Assembly: GCA_017630395.1 (NCBI GenBank)
Contig: JAGBVI010000034.1
Location: 1 to 64,000, forward strand
Origin: Paludibacteraceae bacterium
Lineage (GTDB): Bacteria > Bacteroidota > Bacteroidia > Bacteroidales > Paludibacteraceae
Length of the DNA: 64,000 bases
Direction: 5' to 3'
Below, one piece after another: positions 55,571 to 63,878 of the stretch. The notes under the pieces are model-generated. The model worked only from the letters and a program-made list of their open reading frames with translations, searched no databases and was not told where the DNA came from. Every line of letters begins with the position of its first letter. Position 1 is the stretch's first letter. The position numbers and the translations under genes are program-made.

Positions 55571-55945
55571 CTATTTAAGTTCAACTTCAGCTCCGCCTTC
55601 TTCAAGTTGTTTCTTAAGACCTTCAGCGTCAGCCTTAGCAAGACCTTCTTTAATTACGCTAGGAGCACCGTCAACCATATCTTTAGCCTCTTTCAAGCCA
55701 AGACCAGTTAATTCTTTAACTAACTTAACGATAGCCAACTTATTAGCACCTGCTGATTTCAAAACTACATCGAAAGATGATTTTTCTTCTTCAGCAGCAG
55801 CACCACCAGCTGCAGGAGCAGCTACAGCAACAGCTGCAGCAGCAGGTTCGATACCATACTCGTTTTTCAAAATTTCAGCTAGTTCGTTAACTTCTTTTAC
55901 TGTTAAATTAACTAATTGTTCTGCAAAAGCTTTCAAATCTGCCAT
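55571..55945 (-). CDS. rplL: 50S ribosomal protein L7/L12
   Basis: The stalk protein that recruits translation factors to the ribosome, 124 aa. An N-terminal dimerisation helix ([18 protein letters not shown]), an Ala-rich flexible hinge (about 34-52) and the C-terminal factor-binding domain with [20 protein letters not shown] are visible. It follows rplJ in the classic L10-L12 order and precedes the attenuator. Confidence 0.98.
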   Translation of the reverse strand: MADLKAFAEQLVNLTVKEVNELAEILKNEYGIEPAAAAVAVAAPAAGGAAAEEEKSSFDVVLKSAGANKLAIVKLVKELTGLGLKEAKDMVDGAPSVIKEGLAKADAEGLKKQLEEGGAEVELK

Positions 55946-55995
55946 TGTTATATGTATTAAAAATGTTTATAATTCAATTATTACTATACTAAATT

Positions 55996-56514
55996 TTATT
56001 TTTCAGAAAGTGTTTTCAACACTCCATGGAGAGTAGTACCTCCGGATTGAAGAGCAGAAATAACATTCTTCGCTGGAGATTGCAACAAAGTAACGATATC
56101 TCCGATAAGTTCGTTCTTACTCTTGATGCTAACTAAAGCATCTAATTGATCTGCACCAACATAGAAACTTTCTTCAACAAAAGCACCCTTAAGAACCGGC
56201 TTGCCAACTTTATTACCCTTAGCAAACTCTTTAAGCAACTTTGCAGGAGCATTACCTGTATTAGACAACATCAAAGCAGTAGGACCTTCCAAAAGTGAAT
56301 ACAATTGAGAGAAGTCACCTTTTTGCTCTAAAGCTCTTTTAAGCAAAGTATTCTTAACTACAACGAATTTAATCTCATTCTTAAAACAAGCTCTTCTCAA
56401 ATCACTAGTCAAATCAGCTGTTAAACCAGCAGCATCTGTAAGATAAAAATGAGAATACTCATTAAGACTATTAACTATCTGCTCTATGATAAGATTTTTA
56501 TCTTCCTTTTTCAT
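55996..56514 (-). CDS. rplJ: 50S ribosomal protein L10
   Basis: Base of the L7/L12 stalk on the 50S subunit, 172 aa, with the usual N-terminal rRNA-binding domain (SHFYLTDAAGLTADLTSDLRR) and C-terminal L12-binding helix. It starts 11 bases after rplA, so there is little room for an autoregulatory L10 leader of the E. coli kind at this junction. Confidence 0.97.
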   Translation of the reverse strand: MKKEDKNLIIEQIVNSLNEYSHFYLTDAAGLTADLTSDLRRACFKNEIKFVVVKNTLLKRALEQKGDFSQLYSLLEGPTALMLSNTGNAPAKLLKEFAKGNKVGKPVLKGAFVEESFYVGADQLDALVSIKSKNELIGDIVTLLQSPAKNVISALQSGGTTLHGVLKTLSEK

Positions 56515-56525
56515 GTTTCTAAATA

Positions 56526-57224
56526 TTAAATTTCATCAACTGATTTAGGGTCAATTTTAATACCCGGACTCATAGTACTTGAAAGATAAATACTCTTAAC
56601 ATACACACCCTTAGAAGAAGCAGGTTTTAATTTGATCAAAGTTTCAACAAAAACCTTAGCATTCTCCATAATTTGTTGAGGAGTGAATGATACCTTTCCT
56701 ACTGAAGTATGAACAATACCGAACTTATCAACCTTAAAGTCGATTTTTCCTTGTTTAACTTCCTTAACAGCTTTCCCTACTTCATTTGTAACAGTACCAC
56801 TTTTAGGGTTTGGCATTAAACCACGAGGACCCAACACACGACCCAAAGCACCAATTTTACCCATGATAGAAGGCATAGTTATAATAACATCAACGTCAGT
56901 CCAACCTCCTTTGATCTTCTCGATATATTCGTCCAAACCAACATAGTCTGCACCTGCAGCCTTAGCTTCAGCTTCAGCATCAGGAGTACACAAAGCCAAA
57001 ACACGCACCTCTTTACCGGTACCGTTTGGCAAAGATACAACGCCACGAACCATTTGGTTTGCCTTACGAGGATCAACACCTAAGCGAACATCAATATCAA
57101 CCGAAGCATCAAACTTTGTAGTAGTAATTTCTTTCACCAACTCAGATGCTTCCTTTAAAGAGTAAGATTTCCCTGCTTCAATCTTCTCTAAAGCTAACTT
57201 TTGATTTTTTGTAAGTTTACCCAT
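56526..57224 (-). CDS. rplA: 50S ribosomal protein L1
   Basis: Binds 23S rRNA near the E site and forms the mobile L1 stalk; in many bacteria it represses its own operon. At 232 aa, motifs [22 protein letters not shown] and [19 protein letters not shown] are intact. It follows rplK by 17 bases. Confidence 0.98.
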   Translation of the reverse strand: MGKLTKNQKLALEKIEAGKSYSLKEASELVKEITTTKFDASVDIDVRLGVDPRKANQMVRGVVSLPNGTGKEVRVLALCTPDAEAEAKAAGADYVGLDEYIEKIKGGWTDVDVIITMPSIMGKIGALGRVLGPRGLMPNPKSGTVTNEVGKAVKEVKQGKIDFKVDKFGIVHTSVGKVSFTPQQIMENAKVFVETLIKLKPASSKGVYVKSIYLSSTMSPGIKIDPKSVDEI

Positions 57225-57241
57225 TTCAATTGAAGTGTTAA

Positions 57242-57685
57242 TTATTTATTACCAGGGAATTCTCCTTTAACGGTGATACCCATACTTCTTGCTGTACCAG
57301 CAACCATAGTCATAGCAGACTCGATAGTAAAGCAATTCAAATCTTGCATTTTATCCTCTGCAATAGCTCTAACTTGGTCCCAAGTAATTTCAGCAACTTT
57401 CTTACGATTAGGCTCAGCAGAACCACTTTTTTGTTTAGTAATTTCCAAAAGTTGAACTGCTACTGGAGGAGTCTTAACGACAAAATCAAAAGACTTATCA
57501 GCATAATAAGAGATGACAACAGGCAACACTTTTCCAGCTTTGTCTTGTGTCCTTGCATTAAACTGCTTGCAGAAGTCCATGATATTAATACCTTTAGAAC
57601 CCAATGCAGGTCCTACTGGCGGTGATGGATTCGCAGCGCCTCCCTTTATCTGCAATTTGATAAATCCAGCAACTTCTTTAGCCAT
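57242..57685 (-). CDS. rplK: 50S ribosomal protein L11
   Basis: Part of the GTPase-associated centre and needed for RelA activation in many bacteria; 147 aa. [38 protein letters not shown]-type N-terminus and the C-terminal RNA-binding domain ending [12 protein letters not shown] are present. It follows nusG by 58 bases on the same strand. Confidence 0.98.
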   Translation of the reverse strand: MAKEVAGFIKLQIKGGAANPSPPVGPALGSKGINIMDFCKQFNARTQDKAGKVLPVVISYYADKSFDFVVKTPPVAVQLLEITKQKSGSAEPNRKKVAEITWDQVRAIAEDKMQDLNCFTIESAMTMVAGTARSMGITVKGEFPGNK

Positions 57686-57743
57686 TTTAAAATCTATATT
57701 AAAATTAAAAAAATAATACGAACTATGTAGAATCAGAACAAGA

Positions 57744-58298
57744 CTATTCCTTTTCCACTTGAGTAAAGTTCAACTCCAAAGGAGTCTTACGACCGAAGAT
57801 TTTAACCATAACTTTGAGTTTTTTACGCTCATTGTTAACTTCCTCAATTATACCGCTAAAACCGCTGAATGGACCAAAGGTAACCTTAACCGATTCACCT
57901 TCAAAATAAGGCACAACGATTTCCTCTTCAGACTCTTTCAACTCATCAACTTTACCTAAAATGCGATTAACTTCACTTTGACGCAAAGGCACAGGAGCAT
58001 TTGTTCTCTTAGAACCATCACCCAAGAAACCAATAACATTAGGAATTTCTGTCAAGCGATGAGCTACTTCTCCAACAAGATTAGCTTGAACTAAAACATA
58101 ACCAGGAAGATAAGTTCTCTCTTTCGAAATTTTCTTTCCGTTTTTAATTTGAAACACACGTTCTGTCGGAATCAAAACAGACGAAACAAAATTACCAAGA
58201 TCCGTATTAGCAATCTCATTTTCGAGATACTCACGCACCTTGCTCTCTTTACCGCTAATAGCACGAAGAACGTACCATTTCATACCAGTCTCAGACAT
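57744..58298 (-). CDS. nusG: Transcription elongation factor NusG
   Basis: Couples RNA polymerase to Rho and the ribosome. The 184-aa protein has the NGN domain ([21 protein letters not shown], then LPGYVLV) and a C-terminal KOW motif ([29 protein letters not shown]). It is separated from secE by 13 bases. Confidence 0.97.
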   Translation of the reverse strand: MSETGMKWYVLRAISGKESKVREYLENEIANTDLGNFVSSVLIPTERVFQIKNGKKISKERTYLPGYVLVQANLVGEVAHRLTEIPNVIGFLGDGSKRTNAPVPLRQSEVNRILGKVDELKESEEEIVVPYFEGESVKVTFGPFSGFSGIIEEVNNERKKLKVMVKIFGRKTPLELNFTQVEKE

Positions 58299-58311
58299 TT
58301 TAATCCCTCCC

Positions 58312-58503
58312 TTATGATAACAAATTGTAGATGAACTTCATTAATTCTTCGATCGCCTTGTCCATACCAAAAATAACTAGAGCAATAAGAAGGGAAGCTA
58401 CTAGAACAACTACTGCACTATTAGACAATTCTTTTGACGAAGGCCAAGAAACTTTATTAACTAGTTCGTCGTATGAATCTTTGATATAAGTTAATACTTT
58501 CAT
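58312..58503 (-). CDS. secE: Preprotein translocase subunit SecE
   Basis: Stabilises SecY in the Sec translocon. It is a 63-aa short form with one membrane segment (VVVLVASLLIALVIFGMD) preceded by the conserved amphipathic helix KVSWPSSKEL. The two ATGs at 58506 and 58503 are in frame; longer extensions would run into tRNA-Trp and are not real. It lies between tRNA-Trp and nusG. Confidence 0.95.
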   Translation of the reverse strand: MKVLTYIKDSYDELVNKVSWPSSKELSNSAVVVLVASLLIALVIFGMDKAIEELMKFIYNLLS

Positions 58504-58518
58504 CATAATAATATTTAG

Positions 58519-58591
58519 CACGGAAGGAGAGGCTCGAACTCCCGACACCCGGTTTTGGAGACCGGTGCTCTACCAACTGAGCTACTCCCGT
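58519..58591 (-). tRNA. tRNA-Trp (anticodon CCA)
   Basis: The minus strand folds into a cloverleaf: acceptor ACGGGAG/CTTCCGT, D arm with AGCTCAGTTGGTAGAGC, anticodon loop CTCCAAA reading CCA, and T arm with GTTCGAG. It is placed between tuf and secE, as in many bacteria. Confidence 0.95.
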
Positions 58592-58633
58592 AGATTATCC
58601 TCCGGAAACCGGAGGATAAATTATAAATAGTTA

Positions 58634-59821
58634 TTAGTCAATAATTGCAGTAATTTGACCAGAACCAACTGTTCTACCACCTTCACGGATAGCGAAACGA
58701 AGACCTTCGTTGCAAGCTACCGGATAGATTAATTTAACAGTAATCTCCAAGTTGTCACCTGGCATAACCATCTCTGTTCCTTCTGGCAAAGTAATCTCAC
58801 CAGTAACGTCCAAAGTACGGATGTAGAATTGAGGACGATATTTGTTATGGAATGGAGTGTGACGACCACCTTCTTCTTTCTTCAAGATATAAACAGAAGC
58901 TTTGAATTCAGTGTGAGGAGTAACTTGACCTGGTTTACAAAGTACCATACCTCTCTTGATTTGATCCTTATCGATACCACGAAGCAACAAACCTACGTTA
59001 TCACCAGCTTGACCTTCGTCCAACAATTTACGGAACATCTCAACACCAGTTACAGTTGATTTCAATTTTTCAGCACCAAGACCGATAATTTCGATTTCTT
59101 CACCTACTTTGATGATACCAGTTTCGATACGACCAGTAGCAACAGTACCACGACCAGTAATAGAGAACACGTCCTCAACAGGCATCAAGAAAGGTTTATC
59201 GATATCACGTGGAGGAAGTTCAATCCATGTATCAACAGCAGCCATCAATTCCATGATTTTATCTTCCCACTCAGCTTCACCATTCAAAGCACCTAGAGCA
59301 GAACCACGAACGATAGGAGTGTTATCAGCATCGAACTCATAGAAATCCAACAATTCGCGCATTTCCATCTCTACCAAGTCCAACATTTCAGCGTCATCAA
59401 CCATATCACACTTGTTCATAAATACAACCAAGCGAGGTACGTTTACCTGACGAGCCAAAAGGATGTGCTCACGAGTTTGAGGCATTGGACCATCAGTTGC
59501 AGCAACTACGATGATTGCACCGTCCATTTGAGCAGCACCAGTTACCATGTTCTTAACGTAATCGGCGTGACCTGGACAGTCAACGTGTGCATAGTGACGA
59601 GTTTCTGTTTGGTACTCTACGTGTGAAGTATTAATTGTAATACCACGCTCTTTCTCTTCAGGAGCATTATCAATAGAATCAAATGAGCGCAATTCAGAAA
59701 GACCTTTCTTTGCCAATACTGTAGTAATAGCAGCAGTCAAAGTAGTCTTACCATGGTCAACGTGTCCAATTGTACCAATGTTAACGTGCGCTTTCGAACG
59801 GTCGAATTGTTCTTTTGCCAT
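58634..59821 (-). CDS. tuf: Elongation factor Tu
   Basis: Delivers aminoacyl-tRNA to the ribosome. The 395-aa GTPase shows G1 GHVDHGKT (residues 19-26), G3 DCPGHADY and G4 NKCD. The other two beta-barrel domains are complete. Surrounding tRNA genes in the order Thr-Tyr-Gly-Thr-tuf match the arrangement in E. coli and other bacteria. Confidence 0.99.
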   Translation of the reverse strand: MAKEQFDRSKAHVNIGTIGHVDHGKTTLTAAITTVLAKKGLSELRSFDSIDNAPEEKERGITINTSHVEYQTETRHYAHVDCPGHADYVKNMVTGAAQMDGAIIVVAATDGPMPQTREHILLARQVNVPRLVVFMNKCDMVDDAEMLDLVEMEMRELLDFYEFDADNTPIVRGSALGALNGEAEWEDKIMELMAAVDTWIELPPRDIDKPFLMPVEDVFSITGRGTVATGRIETGIIKVGEEIEIIGLGAEKLKSTVTGVEMFRKLLDEGQAGDNVGLLLRGIDKDQIKRGMVLCKPGQVTPHTEFKASVYILKKEEGGRHTPFHNKYRPQFYIRTLDVTGEITLPEGTEMVMPGDNLEITVKLIYPVACNEGLRFAIREGGRTVGSGQITAIID

Positions 59822-59878
59822 AACTTCTTAAATATTTTTAATTAATTAATAATTTTTTATTTCCAACCTTAGCAACAG

Positions 59879-59950
<72 letters not shown>

Positions 59951-59956
59951 GATTAG

Positions 59957-60029
59957 AGCGGAAGACGGGGTTCGAACCCGCGACCCTCAGCTTGGAAGGC
60001 TGATGCTCTACCAACTGAGCTACTTCCGC
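59957..60029 (-). tRNA. tRNA-Gly (anticodon TCC)
   Basis: Minus-strand cloverleaf with acceptor GCGGAAG/CTTCCGC, anticodon loop CTTCCAA reading TCC, and T loop TTCGAAC. Confidence 0.95.
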
Positions 60030-60044
60030 GAATTTCATTAGTTG

Positions 60045-60127
60045 TGGGCGAAGATGGATTCGAACCACCGAAGGCATAAGCCAGCAGATTTACAGTCTGC
60101 CCCATTTGGCCACTCTGGTATTCGCCC
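60045..60127 (-). tRNA. tRNA-Tyr (anticodon GTA)
   Basis: Minus-strand cloverleaf with acceptor GGGCGAA/TTCGCCC, anticodon loop TGTAAAT reading GTA, and a long variable arm as expected for a class II tRNA. Confidence 0.95.
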
Positions 60128-60161
60128 TACACAACTTATATTTTAAAGATCTCTTCTTTTG

Positions 60162-60235
60162 AGCCTCTTGTCGGATTCGAACCAACGACCCCGAGATTAC
60201 AAATCACGTGCTCTGGCCAACTGAGCTAAAGAGGC
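60162..60235 (-). tRNA. tRNA-Thr (anticodon TGT)
   Basis: Minus-strand cloverleaf with acceptor GCCTCTT/AAGAGGC, anticodon loop TTTGTAA reading TGT, and one T-T mismatch in the anticodon stem. It is the first gene of the tRNA-tuf operon. Confidence 0.93.
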
Positions 60236-60282
60236 GGTCAAATTTCACGCCGCTTCATCGTGCGTAACTTTGAAACGGCGTG

Positions 60283-60312
60283 CAAATGTAGGCATTTTTT
60301 TTTACCCTGCAA
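60283..60312 (-). promoter_or_regulatory. Promoter of tRNA-tuf-rpoBC cluster
   Basis: The complement reads TTG (60310-60312), a 19-base spacer and TACATTTG (60283-60290), 47 bases upstream of tRNA-Thr(TGT). The distance and consensus are ideal. Confidence 0.75.
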
Positions 60313-60324
60313 ATTTTTTTTGAA

Positions 60325-60630
60325 TTATTTTTTCAATTCATTCGCTTTTTCTTTCGCTTTCTTAATAGAACGTATCATCGCGTCCATGGAATTATCAAAC
60401 GCTTCCTCGAATGAATCTGCGGTTTTATTCACTACTAATTCACTTCCCGGCATCAACACCTTCAACATCACTTTCTTATTATCAGACGTCTCTGGCTTTA
60501 CAACCTCCAACACAACATCAACCGCCGTAATCTTATCTGAATACTGCTCCAATTTGGCGATTTTCTTATTGATAAACTCTTCTAACTTAACCGTTGCATC
60601 AAAATGCACTGTCTGAACTGTCACCTTCAT
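60325..60630 (-). CDS. hpf: Ribosome hibernation-promoting factor (short HPF/RaiA)
   Basis: A 101-aa ribosome-binding stress protein that stabilises inactive ribosomes. The short form lacks the C-terminal dimerisation domain of long HPF. Motifs HFDATVKLEEFINKKIAKLEQYSDKI and EEAFDNSMDAMIRSIKKAKEK are typical. Its start codon lies inside the last codons of xerC, with 32 bases of overlap in another frame, so they form an operon. Confidence 0.9.
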   Translation of the reverse strand: MKVTVQTVHFDATVKLEEFINKKIAKLEQYSDKITAVDVVLEVVKPETSDNKKVMLKVLMPGSELVVNKTADSFEEAFDNSMDAMIRSIKKAKEKANELKK

Positions 60631-61567
60631 AATCTGTCCCTCCTAATTTTAAGTTTTTTTTATCTGCCCTTGGATGGGCTCGTTCATAAATCTCTCGCAA
60701 CTGCTCAAACGTGGTATGGGTATATACCTCCGTGGCAGCCAAATTCGCATGTCCAAGCAATTCCTTTACCGCATTCAATTCCGCTCCATTATTCAACATT
60801 AGCGTAGCAAACGTATGTCGCAACACGTGCGGACTTCGCTGCGTCAACGAACTCACTTCAGACAAATACTTCCTTACTACTCGATAAACCAACATCGGAT
60901 ATAGCGGACTACCATCTTTTCGTACAAAAAATGTTGAAACATCTCCCAACTGCAATTTCTTCCTTGCTTCTAAATACGATAAAAATGCCTCTTTCATCTT
61001 TCGCCCGAAAGGAATCAGACGCTGTTTAGACCCTTTACCTATTACAGATACATAACATTTGGAAAAATCAATGTCAGAATCTTTTATCCCTATTAATTCC
61101 GACTCTCGAATTCCTAACGTATAGAAAGCCTCTATAATGGTTGAATCTCGGACTCCCTCAAAATCATCTGAAAATAACTCTCGTCCATCCGTAAAAAGCA
61201 TCTCCATTTCCGACTCTTTCACAAACTTAGGTAGCCGCACCTCTCTTTTAAGCGAAACTACTTGCTGCATCGGATTATGCTTTATCAAATCCTTCTGTTT
61301 TAAGTAGCGAAAAAAAGATTTCAAAGTGGATAATCTTCTATTAACAGAAGAGGCACTATTTTTACCTTTTTTTCTGAGAGAAACAATCCATTCCCTAATC
61401 AACATCGAATCTATCGAATCCAACTTAAACTCTTTTAAGTTGCGCGACTTCACGTAATTCTGAAACAAATGCAAATCTGCTCTGTAAGAAGCAATGGTAT
61501 GAGAAGAAAATCCCTTTTCATACTCTATATATTGCAAATATTTCTCAATTAACGAAGAAATCATCAT
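60599..61567 (-). CDS. xerC: Tyrosine recombinase XerC/XerD-like
   Basis: A site-specific recombinase of the Xer type, expected to resolve chromosome dimers at dif. It has 322 aa: an N-terminal SAM-like DNA-binding domain (1-105) and a catalytic domain with Arg154, Lys178, His247, Arg250, His273 and Tyr282 in their normal order. Genomic position next to hpf, tuf and rpsU fits the housekeeping XerC of Bacteroidetes rather than a phage integrase, though the C/D label is not certain. Confidence 0.9.
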   Translation of the reverse strand: MMISSLIEKYLQYIEYEKGFSSHTIASYRADLHLFQNYVKSRNLKEFKLDSIDSMLIREWIVSLRKKGKNSASSVNRRLSTLKSFFRYLKQKDLIKHNPMQQVVSLKREVRLPKFVKESEMEMLFTDGRELFSDDFEGVRDSTIIEAFYTLGIRESELIGIKDSDIDFSKCYVSVIGKGSKQRLIPFGRKMKEAFLSYLEARKKLQLGDVSTFFVRKDGSPLYPMLVYRVVRKYLSEVSSLTQRSPHVLRHTFATLMLNNGAELNAVKELLGHANLAATEVYTHTTFEQLREIYERAHPRADKKNLKLGGTDYEGDSSDSAF

Positions 61568-61844
61568 CGTAAGTATAGAGACGAATATAGCGATATTTTT
61601 TTATTTAACAATAGAATTTTCAAAAAAAATGAAATTATCAGATGATTTTTTATATTTTTTAGAAATTCATACTCCATATAAAGAAGAAAAAAATCTCAAT
61701 TTCTCCATACTCTCTCCTATTCGAATGTTCAAATAACACCTGGCGTAATATAGTATCACAATTGAGGATAATATTGAAGATATAAAATAGGGCAAATGCA
61801 ATTTGTCCCAACTGCTAGAATTTAAAACATTACACCCTATAAAC
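61568..61844. other. Intergenic region between xerC and rpsU
   Basis: It holds a near-consensus minus-strand box TATATTCG (complement of 61582-61589) for xerC and a strong hairpin GGGCAAAT/ATTTGTCCC (61790-61809) without T tract. A 35-codon ATG frame (61629-61736) is not supported. Confidence 0.45.
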
Positions 61845-61873
61845 AAAAAAAGGACATACCCAAAAGCATGTCC
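61845..61873 (-). terminator. Intrinsic terminator of rpsU
   Basis: On the minus strand GGACAT (61868-61873) pairs with ATGTCC (61852-61857), followed by a run of seven T. Confidence 0.85.
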
Positions 61874-61899
61874 CTATCTCATAAAGAAAACAGATTTTA

Positions 61900-62091
61900 T
61901 TATTCTTCAGATCTCTTAAGTTGTTGAACGTAGATTGCGTGAATCTTTTGTTGACGTTTAACAACAGAAGGTTTTTCAAATTGTTGTCTGCTACGCAATT
62001 CTTTAATAACACCTGTTTTTTCAAACTTTCTTTTAAATTTCTTCAAGGCTTTTTCTATATTTTCGCCTTCTTTTACCGGTACTACGATCAT
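61900..62091 (-). CDS. rpsU: 30S ribosomal protein S21
   Basis: A 63-aa, very basic 30S protein near the anti-Shine-Dalgarno end of 16S rRNA. MIVVPVKEGENIEKALKKFKRKFEKTGVIKELRSRQQFEKPS-type sequence is canonical. The leader is A-rich with a 13-base A run on the sense strand and no Shine-Dalgarno before the ATG. It has its own consensus promoter and terminator, so it is transcribed alone. Confidence 0.97.
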   Translation of the reverse strand: MIVVPVKEGENIEKALKKFKRKFEKTGVIKELRSRQQFEKPSVVKRQQKIHAIYVQQLKRSEE

Positions 62092-62142
62092 AATTTTTTT
62101 CTATTTTATTTTTTTTTTTTTATTTTATTTTAAAAGCGACTG

Positions 62143-62172
62143 CAAAAATAGACAATATTTTTTGATTCACAA
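62143..62172 (-). promoter_or_regulatory. Promoter of rpsU
   Basis: The complement reads TTG (62170-62172), a 19-base spacer and TATTTTTG (62143-62150), giving a leader of about 45 nt rich in A. Confidence 0.7.
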
Positions 62173-62209
62173 AAAGTTTTTTCACATCTTTTTTATAAAA
62201 TTCTACAAA

Positions 62210-62944
62210 TTAACATTTTTCCTTCTTTTTCTCTAATCGTCCTGCCGTGGTTGCTCCGGCTCTTTCTGCTCCTTGATAGAATCGCTCCCCCTCTTGGGTT
62301 GCCGTCTGAAAGGCTTCTGCCAACTCTTCTGCAGAGATGCCTCCCGCACTCATTCTCTCTTTCAATTGAGCAATGCTTTCTCCCGTCTTTCTGCTGATGA
62401 CCTCCAACGGGTTGAACCCTGCATTAATCATCTGCATCAGATCCTGTCCCATCAATTTTCCGGATGCAGTGGCTTGCGAAAATGCCAATGCCAACGATTT
62501 CATCGTCTCTTTGTCTCCCAAGGCTATATCTCCGATGTTCTTCAACTTTTGAAAAGCAAAGTCGGCATCCAACCCAAACGACATCATTGTTTTTTGTGCT
62601 TCCAAAAGAGAAGTACGGTCGTATGGGGTGGCAGAACCGTAGCGGGTTATGCTTTCGGAAAGGCGTTCTGCCGCCTCTGCATTGCCATTGAGCAAGGTAA
62701 GCAAATTGGTTTGCTGCTTCTCAAACTCCAATCCAGCTCCTGCCAAGCTCTGAAATACAGAGGAGACATTGCCAGCAAGTTCAAAGGATTGATTGACCAA
62801 TATTAATCTTTCTGATATACGACTTATAAGACTTTCTGTTTTTTTTGCTTCTCCTCTGACCTCTTCAAATTGATTGGCTATGTTTGTTAAGGAGACAATA
62901 GCATTCCCTCCTATATTAATTTGAAAATCTACATCATTATTCAT
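62210..62944 (-). pseudogene. Truncated phage tape-measure protein
   Basis: The 244-aa frame is the N-terminal domain of a tail tape-measure protein: KKTESLISRISERLILVNQSFE, TNLLTLLNGNAEAAERLSESI, YGSATPYDRTSLLEAQKTMMSFG, ASGKLMGQDLMQMINAGFNPL. Full-length proteins run for many hundreds of residues; this ends abruptly at RLEKKKEKC. ATG 62944 is preferred over an upstream TTG. It is a prophage relic with no holin, portal or capsid genes nearby. Confidence 0.8.
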
Positions 62945-63011
62945 AACCAAATATTTGCATTTTAAATTTTAATTTTATACCTTGCTTTCGTTAACTTAAA
63001 GAATTACAATT

Positions 63012-63200
63012 ATGGAAACGCTGATTAATATATTTTTCCTGTTTATGGATTTTTTAACATGGTTGCTTCATCAAGGAACTTGGGGAGTGATTGCATCCTT
63101 GGTGATAATGCTTTCACTATTTTGCCTTGGTGTTTATTTTTGGTATTGTATTGCCAAGTGGAGTTCCACCGGAAGATCATTGTGGTGGTTTAAAGATTAG
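63012..63200 (+). CDS. Small membrane protein (uncertain)
   Basis: A 62-aa frame rich in aromatic residues: two hydrophobic segments (about 5-20 and 24-46) and a short basic tail (CIAKWSSTGRSLWWFKD). ATG at 63012 follows an AT-rich stretch without Shine-Dalgarno. It lies antisense between two phage relics on the minus strand. It could be a real small phage or host membrane protein; there is no independent support. Confidence 0.35.
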   Translation: METLINIFFLFMDFLTWLLHQGTWGVIASLVIMLSLFCLGVYFWYCIAKWSSTGRSLWWFKD

Positions 63201-63207
63201 ATTCTTC

Positions 63208-63455
63208 CTATCCTTTCCCAGCCTCCATTTTCCTGATATGCTTCAATTGGGCAAATTTCTCTGCCCACTCTTCATCTGTAAGTTTTGCAGGGTCCAAGTG
63301 GAGGTAGTATTCCAAAAGGGTATTGATAAACCCTACCCAATTGGAATGCACATCACCCTCCGCCCTGCTTACAAGTTTTTTACTTCCACCTGTTTTACCT
63401 TCACCAGTTGTTCCACCACACCTGCCGCTCCCAATAGATAGTTACGATTACGACC
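63208..63455 (-). pseudogene. Truncated phage tail-assembly chaperone with -1 frameshift site
   Basis: The minus strand reads GRNRNYLLGAAGVVEQLVK, then VKQVEVKNL and a stop. The slippery heptamer A_AAA_AAC lies in the last codons. A -1 shift continues as LVSRAEGDVHSNWVGFINTL, then EYYLHLDPAKLTDEEWAEKF and so on to a stop at 63208. This layout, immediately upstream of a tape-measure gene, matches the lambda gpG/gpGT type. The 5' end is missing (stop before 63455), so it is a relic. Confidence 0.6.
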
Positions 63456-63528
63456 TCTGCCCTATCTTACAAACAAAGATATTTACAAAGATATATTTAC
63501 AACTGAGTCACAGCACAGCCGGAAATAC

Positions 63529-63628
63529 AAAAAAAATGGTCGGAATAAATCCAACCATTTCCTCGGTGCGAACGCCCAAAGTGCTATGCTAAGGGAAAGT
63601 TGCGCCGACAGCCCATTTAAGGGACACG
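63529..63628 (-). ncRNA. Tandem small-RNA gene, copy 1
   Basis: A minus-strand unit of about 100 nt. The promoter is TTG (complement of 63661-63663), 19 bases, then TATATTTG (63634-63641). The transcript contains a stem CGG-GC-AAC/GTT-GC-CCG around an inner CCC/GGG hairpin, then the intrinsic terminator TGGTTGGA/TCCGACCA (63537-63557) with eight T. It is about 85 percent identical to copy 2 over the structured part. The family is not recognised. Confidence 0.55.
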
Positions 63629-63633
63629 CTTAA

Positions 63634-63663
63634 CAAATATACAACAAATAATTGAAGTAACAA
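63634..63663 (-). promoter_or_regulatory. Promoter of small-RNA copy 1
   Basis: TTG-N19-TATATTTG on the minus strand. Confidence 0.65.
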
Positions 63664-63757
63664 AAAATGGTCGGAACAAATCCAACCATTTCCTCGGTGC
63701 GAACGCCCAAAGTGCTACGCTAAGGGAAGTTGCGCCGATCCGCTCATTTAAGAGACT
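63662..63757 (-). ncRNA. Tandem small-RNA gene, copy 2
   Basis: A second copy, offset by 131 bases. The promoter is TTG (complement of 63791-63793), 20 bases, then TACTTTTG (63763-63770). The structured core CGGCGCAAC...GTTCGCACCG and terminator are conserved, while the first 20 nt differ. Its terminator T tract supplies the -33 TTG of copy 1. Confidence 0.55.
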
Positions 63758-63762
63758 TATTG

Positions 63763-63793
63763 CAAAAGTATAGGAAATAATTGAAATAAGCAA
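63763..63793 (-). promoter_or_regulatory. Promoter of small-RNA copy 2
   Basis: TTG-N20-TACTTTTG on the minus strand. Confidence 0.6.
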
Positions 63794-63870
63794 TTATCAA
63801 GTGTTTAAAACAAAAAAATAAAAATTCCGGAATACAGTTAGTTGGGGGTGCTTAAACCTTGTTAATGTTC

Positions 63871-63878
63871 TATATTTG
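63871..63878 (+). promoter_or_regulatory. Possible promoter near window end
   Basis: TATATTTG on the plus strand, followed by an inverted repeat GTGTGT/ACACAC (63882-63887 and 63914-63919) and two CCTTGTTAA-like direct repeats (about 63858 and 63932). No ORF begins before the window ends, so what it drives is not known. Confidence 0.35.

Larger units (their letters stand above)
63530..63790. repeat. Tandem direct repeat, 131-bp period
   Basis: Two head-to-tail copies (starting at 63537 and 63668 by the TGGTCGGA landmark) include promoter, structured region and terminator of the small-RNA unit. The structured part differs by few bases and one indel. Confidence 0.8.

Noticed and set aside
60599-61567. 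Phage integrase for the neighbouring prophage relic
   Set aside because: The recombinase is coupled to hpf and sits in the conserved rpsU-xerC-hpf-tRNA-tuf block, so it is the housekeeping Xer protein.
61629-61736. 35-aa ORF between xerC and rpsU
   Set aside because: It is short, AT-rich and unsupported by a promoter or recognisable sequence.
63530-63660. Integron attC site
   Set aside because: The GCGAAC...GTTGCGC symmetry does not satisfy the RYYYAAC/GTTRRRY core sites, and no integrase or cassette ORF is present.
63481-63800. CRISPR-like direct repeats near the window end
   Set aside because: There are only two units with a 131-bp period, and they include promoters and terminators; repeat and spacer sizes do not fit CRISPR.
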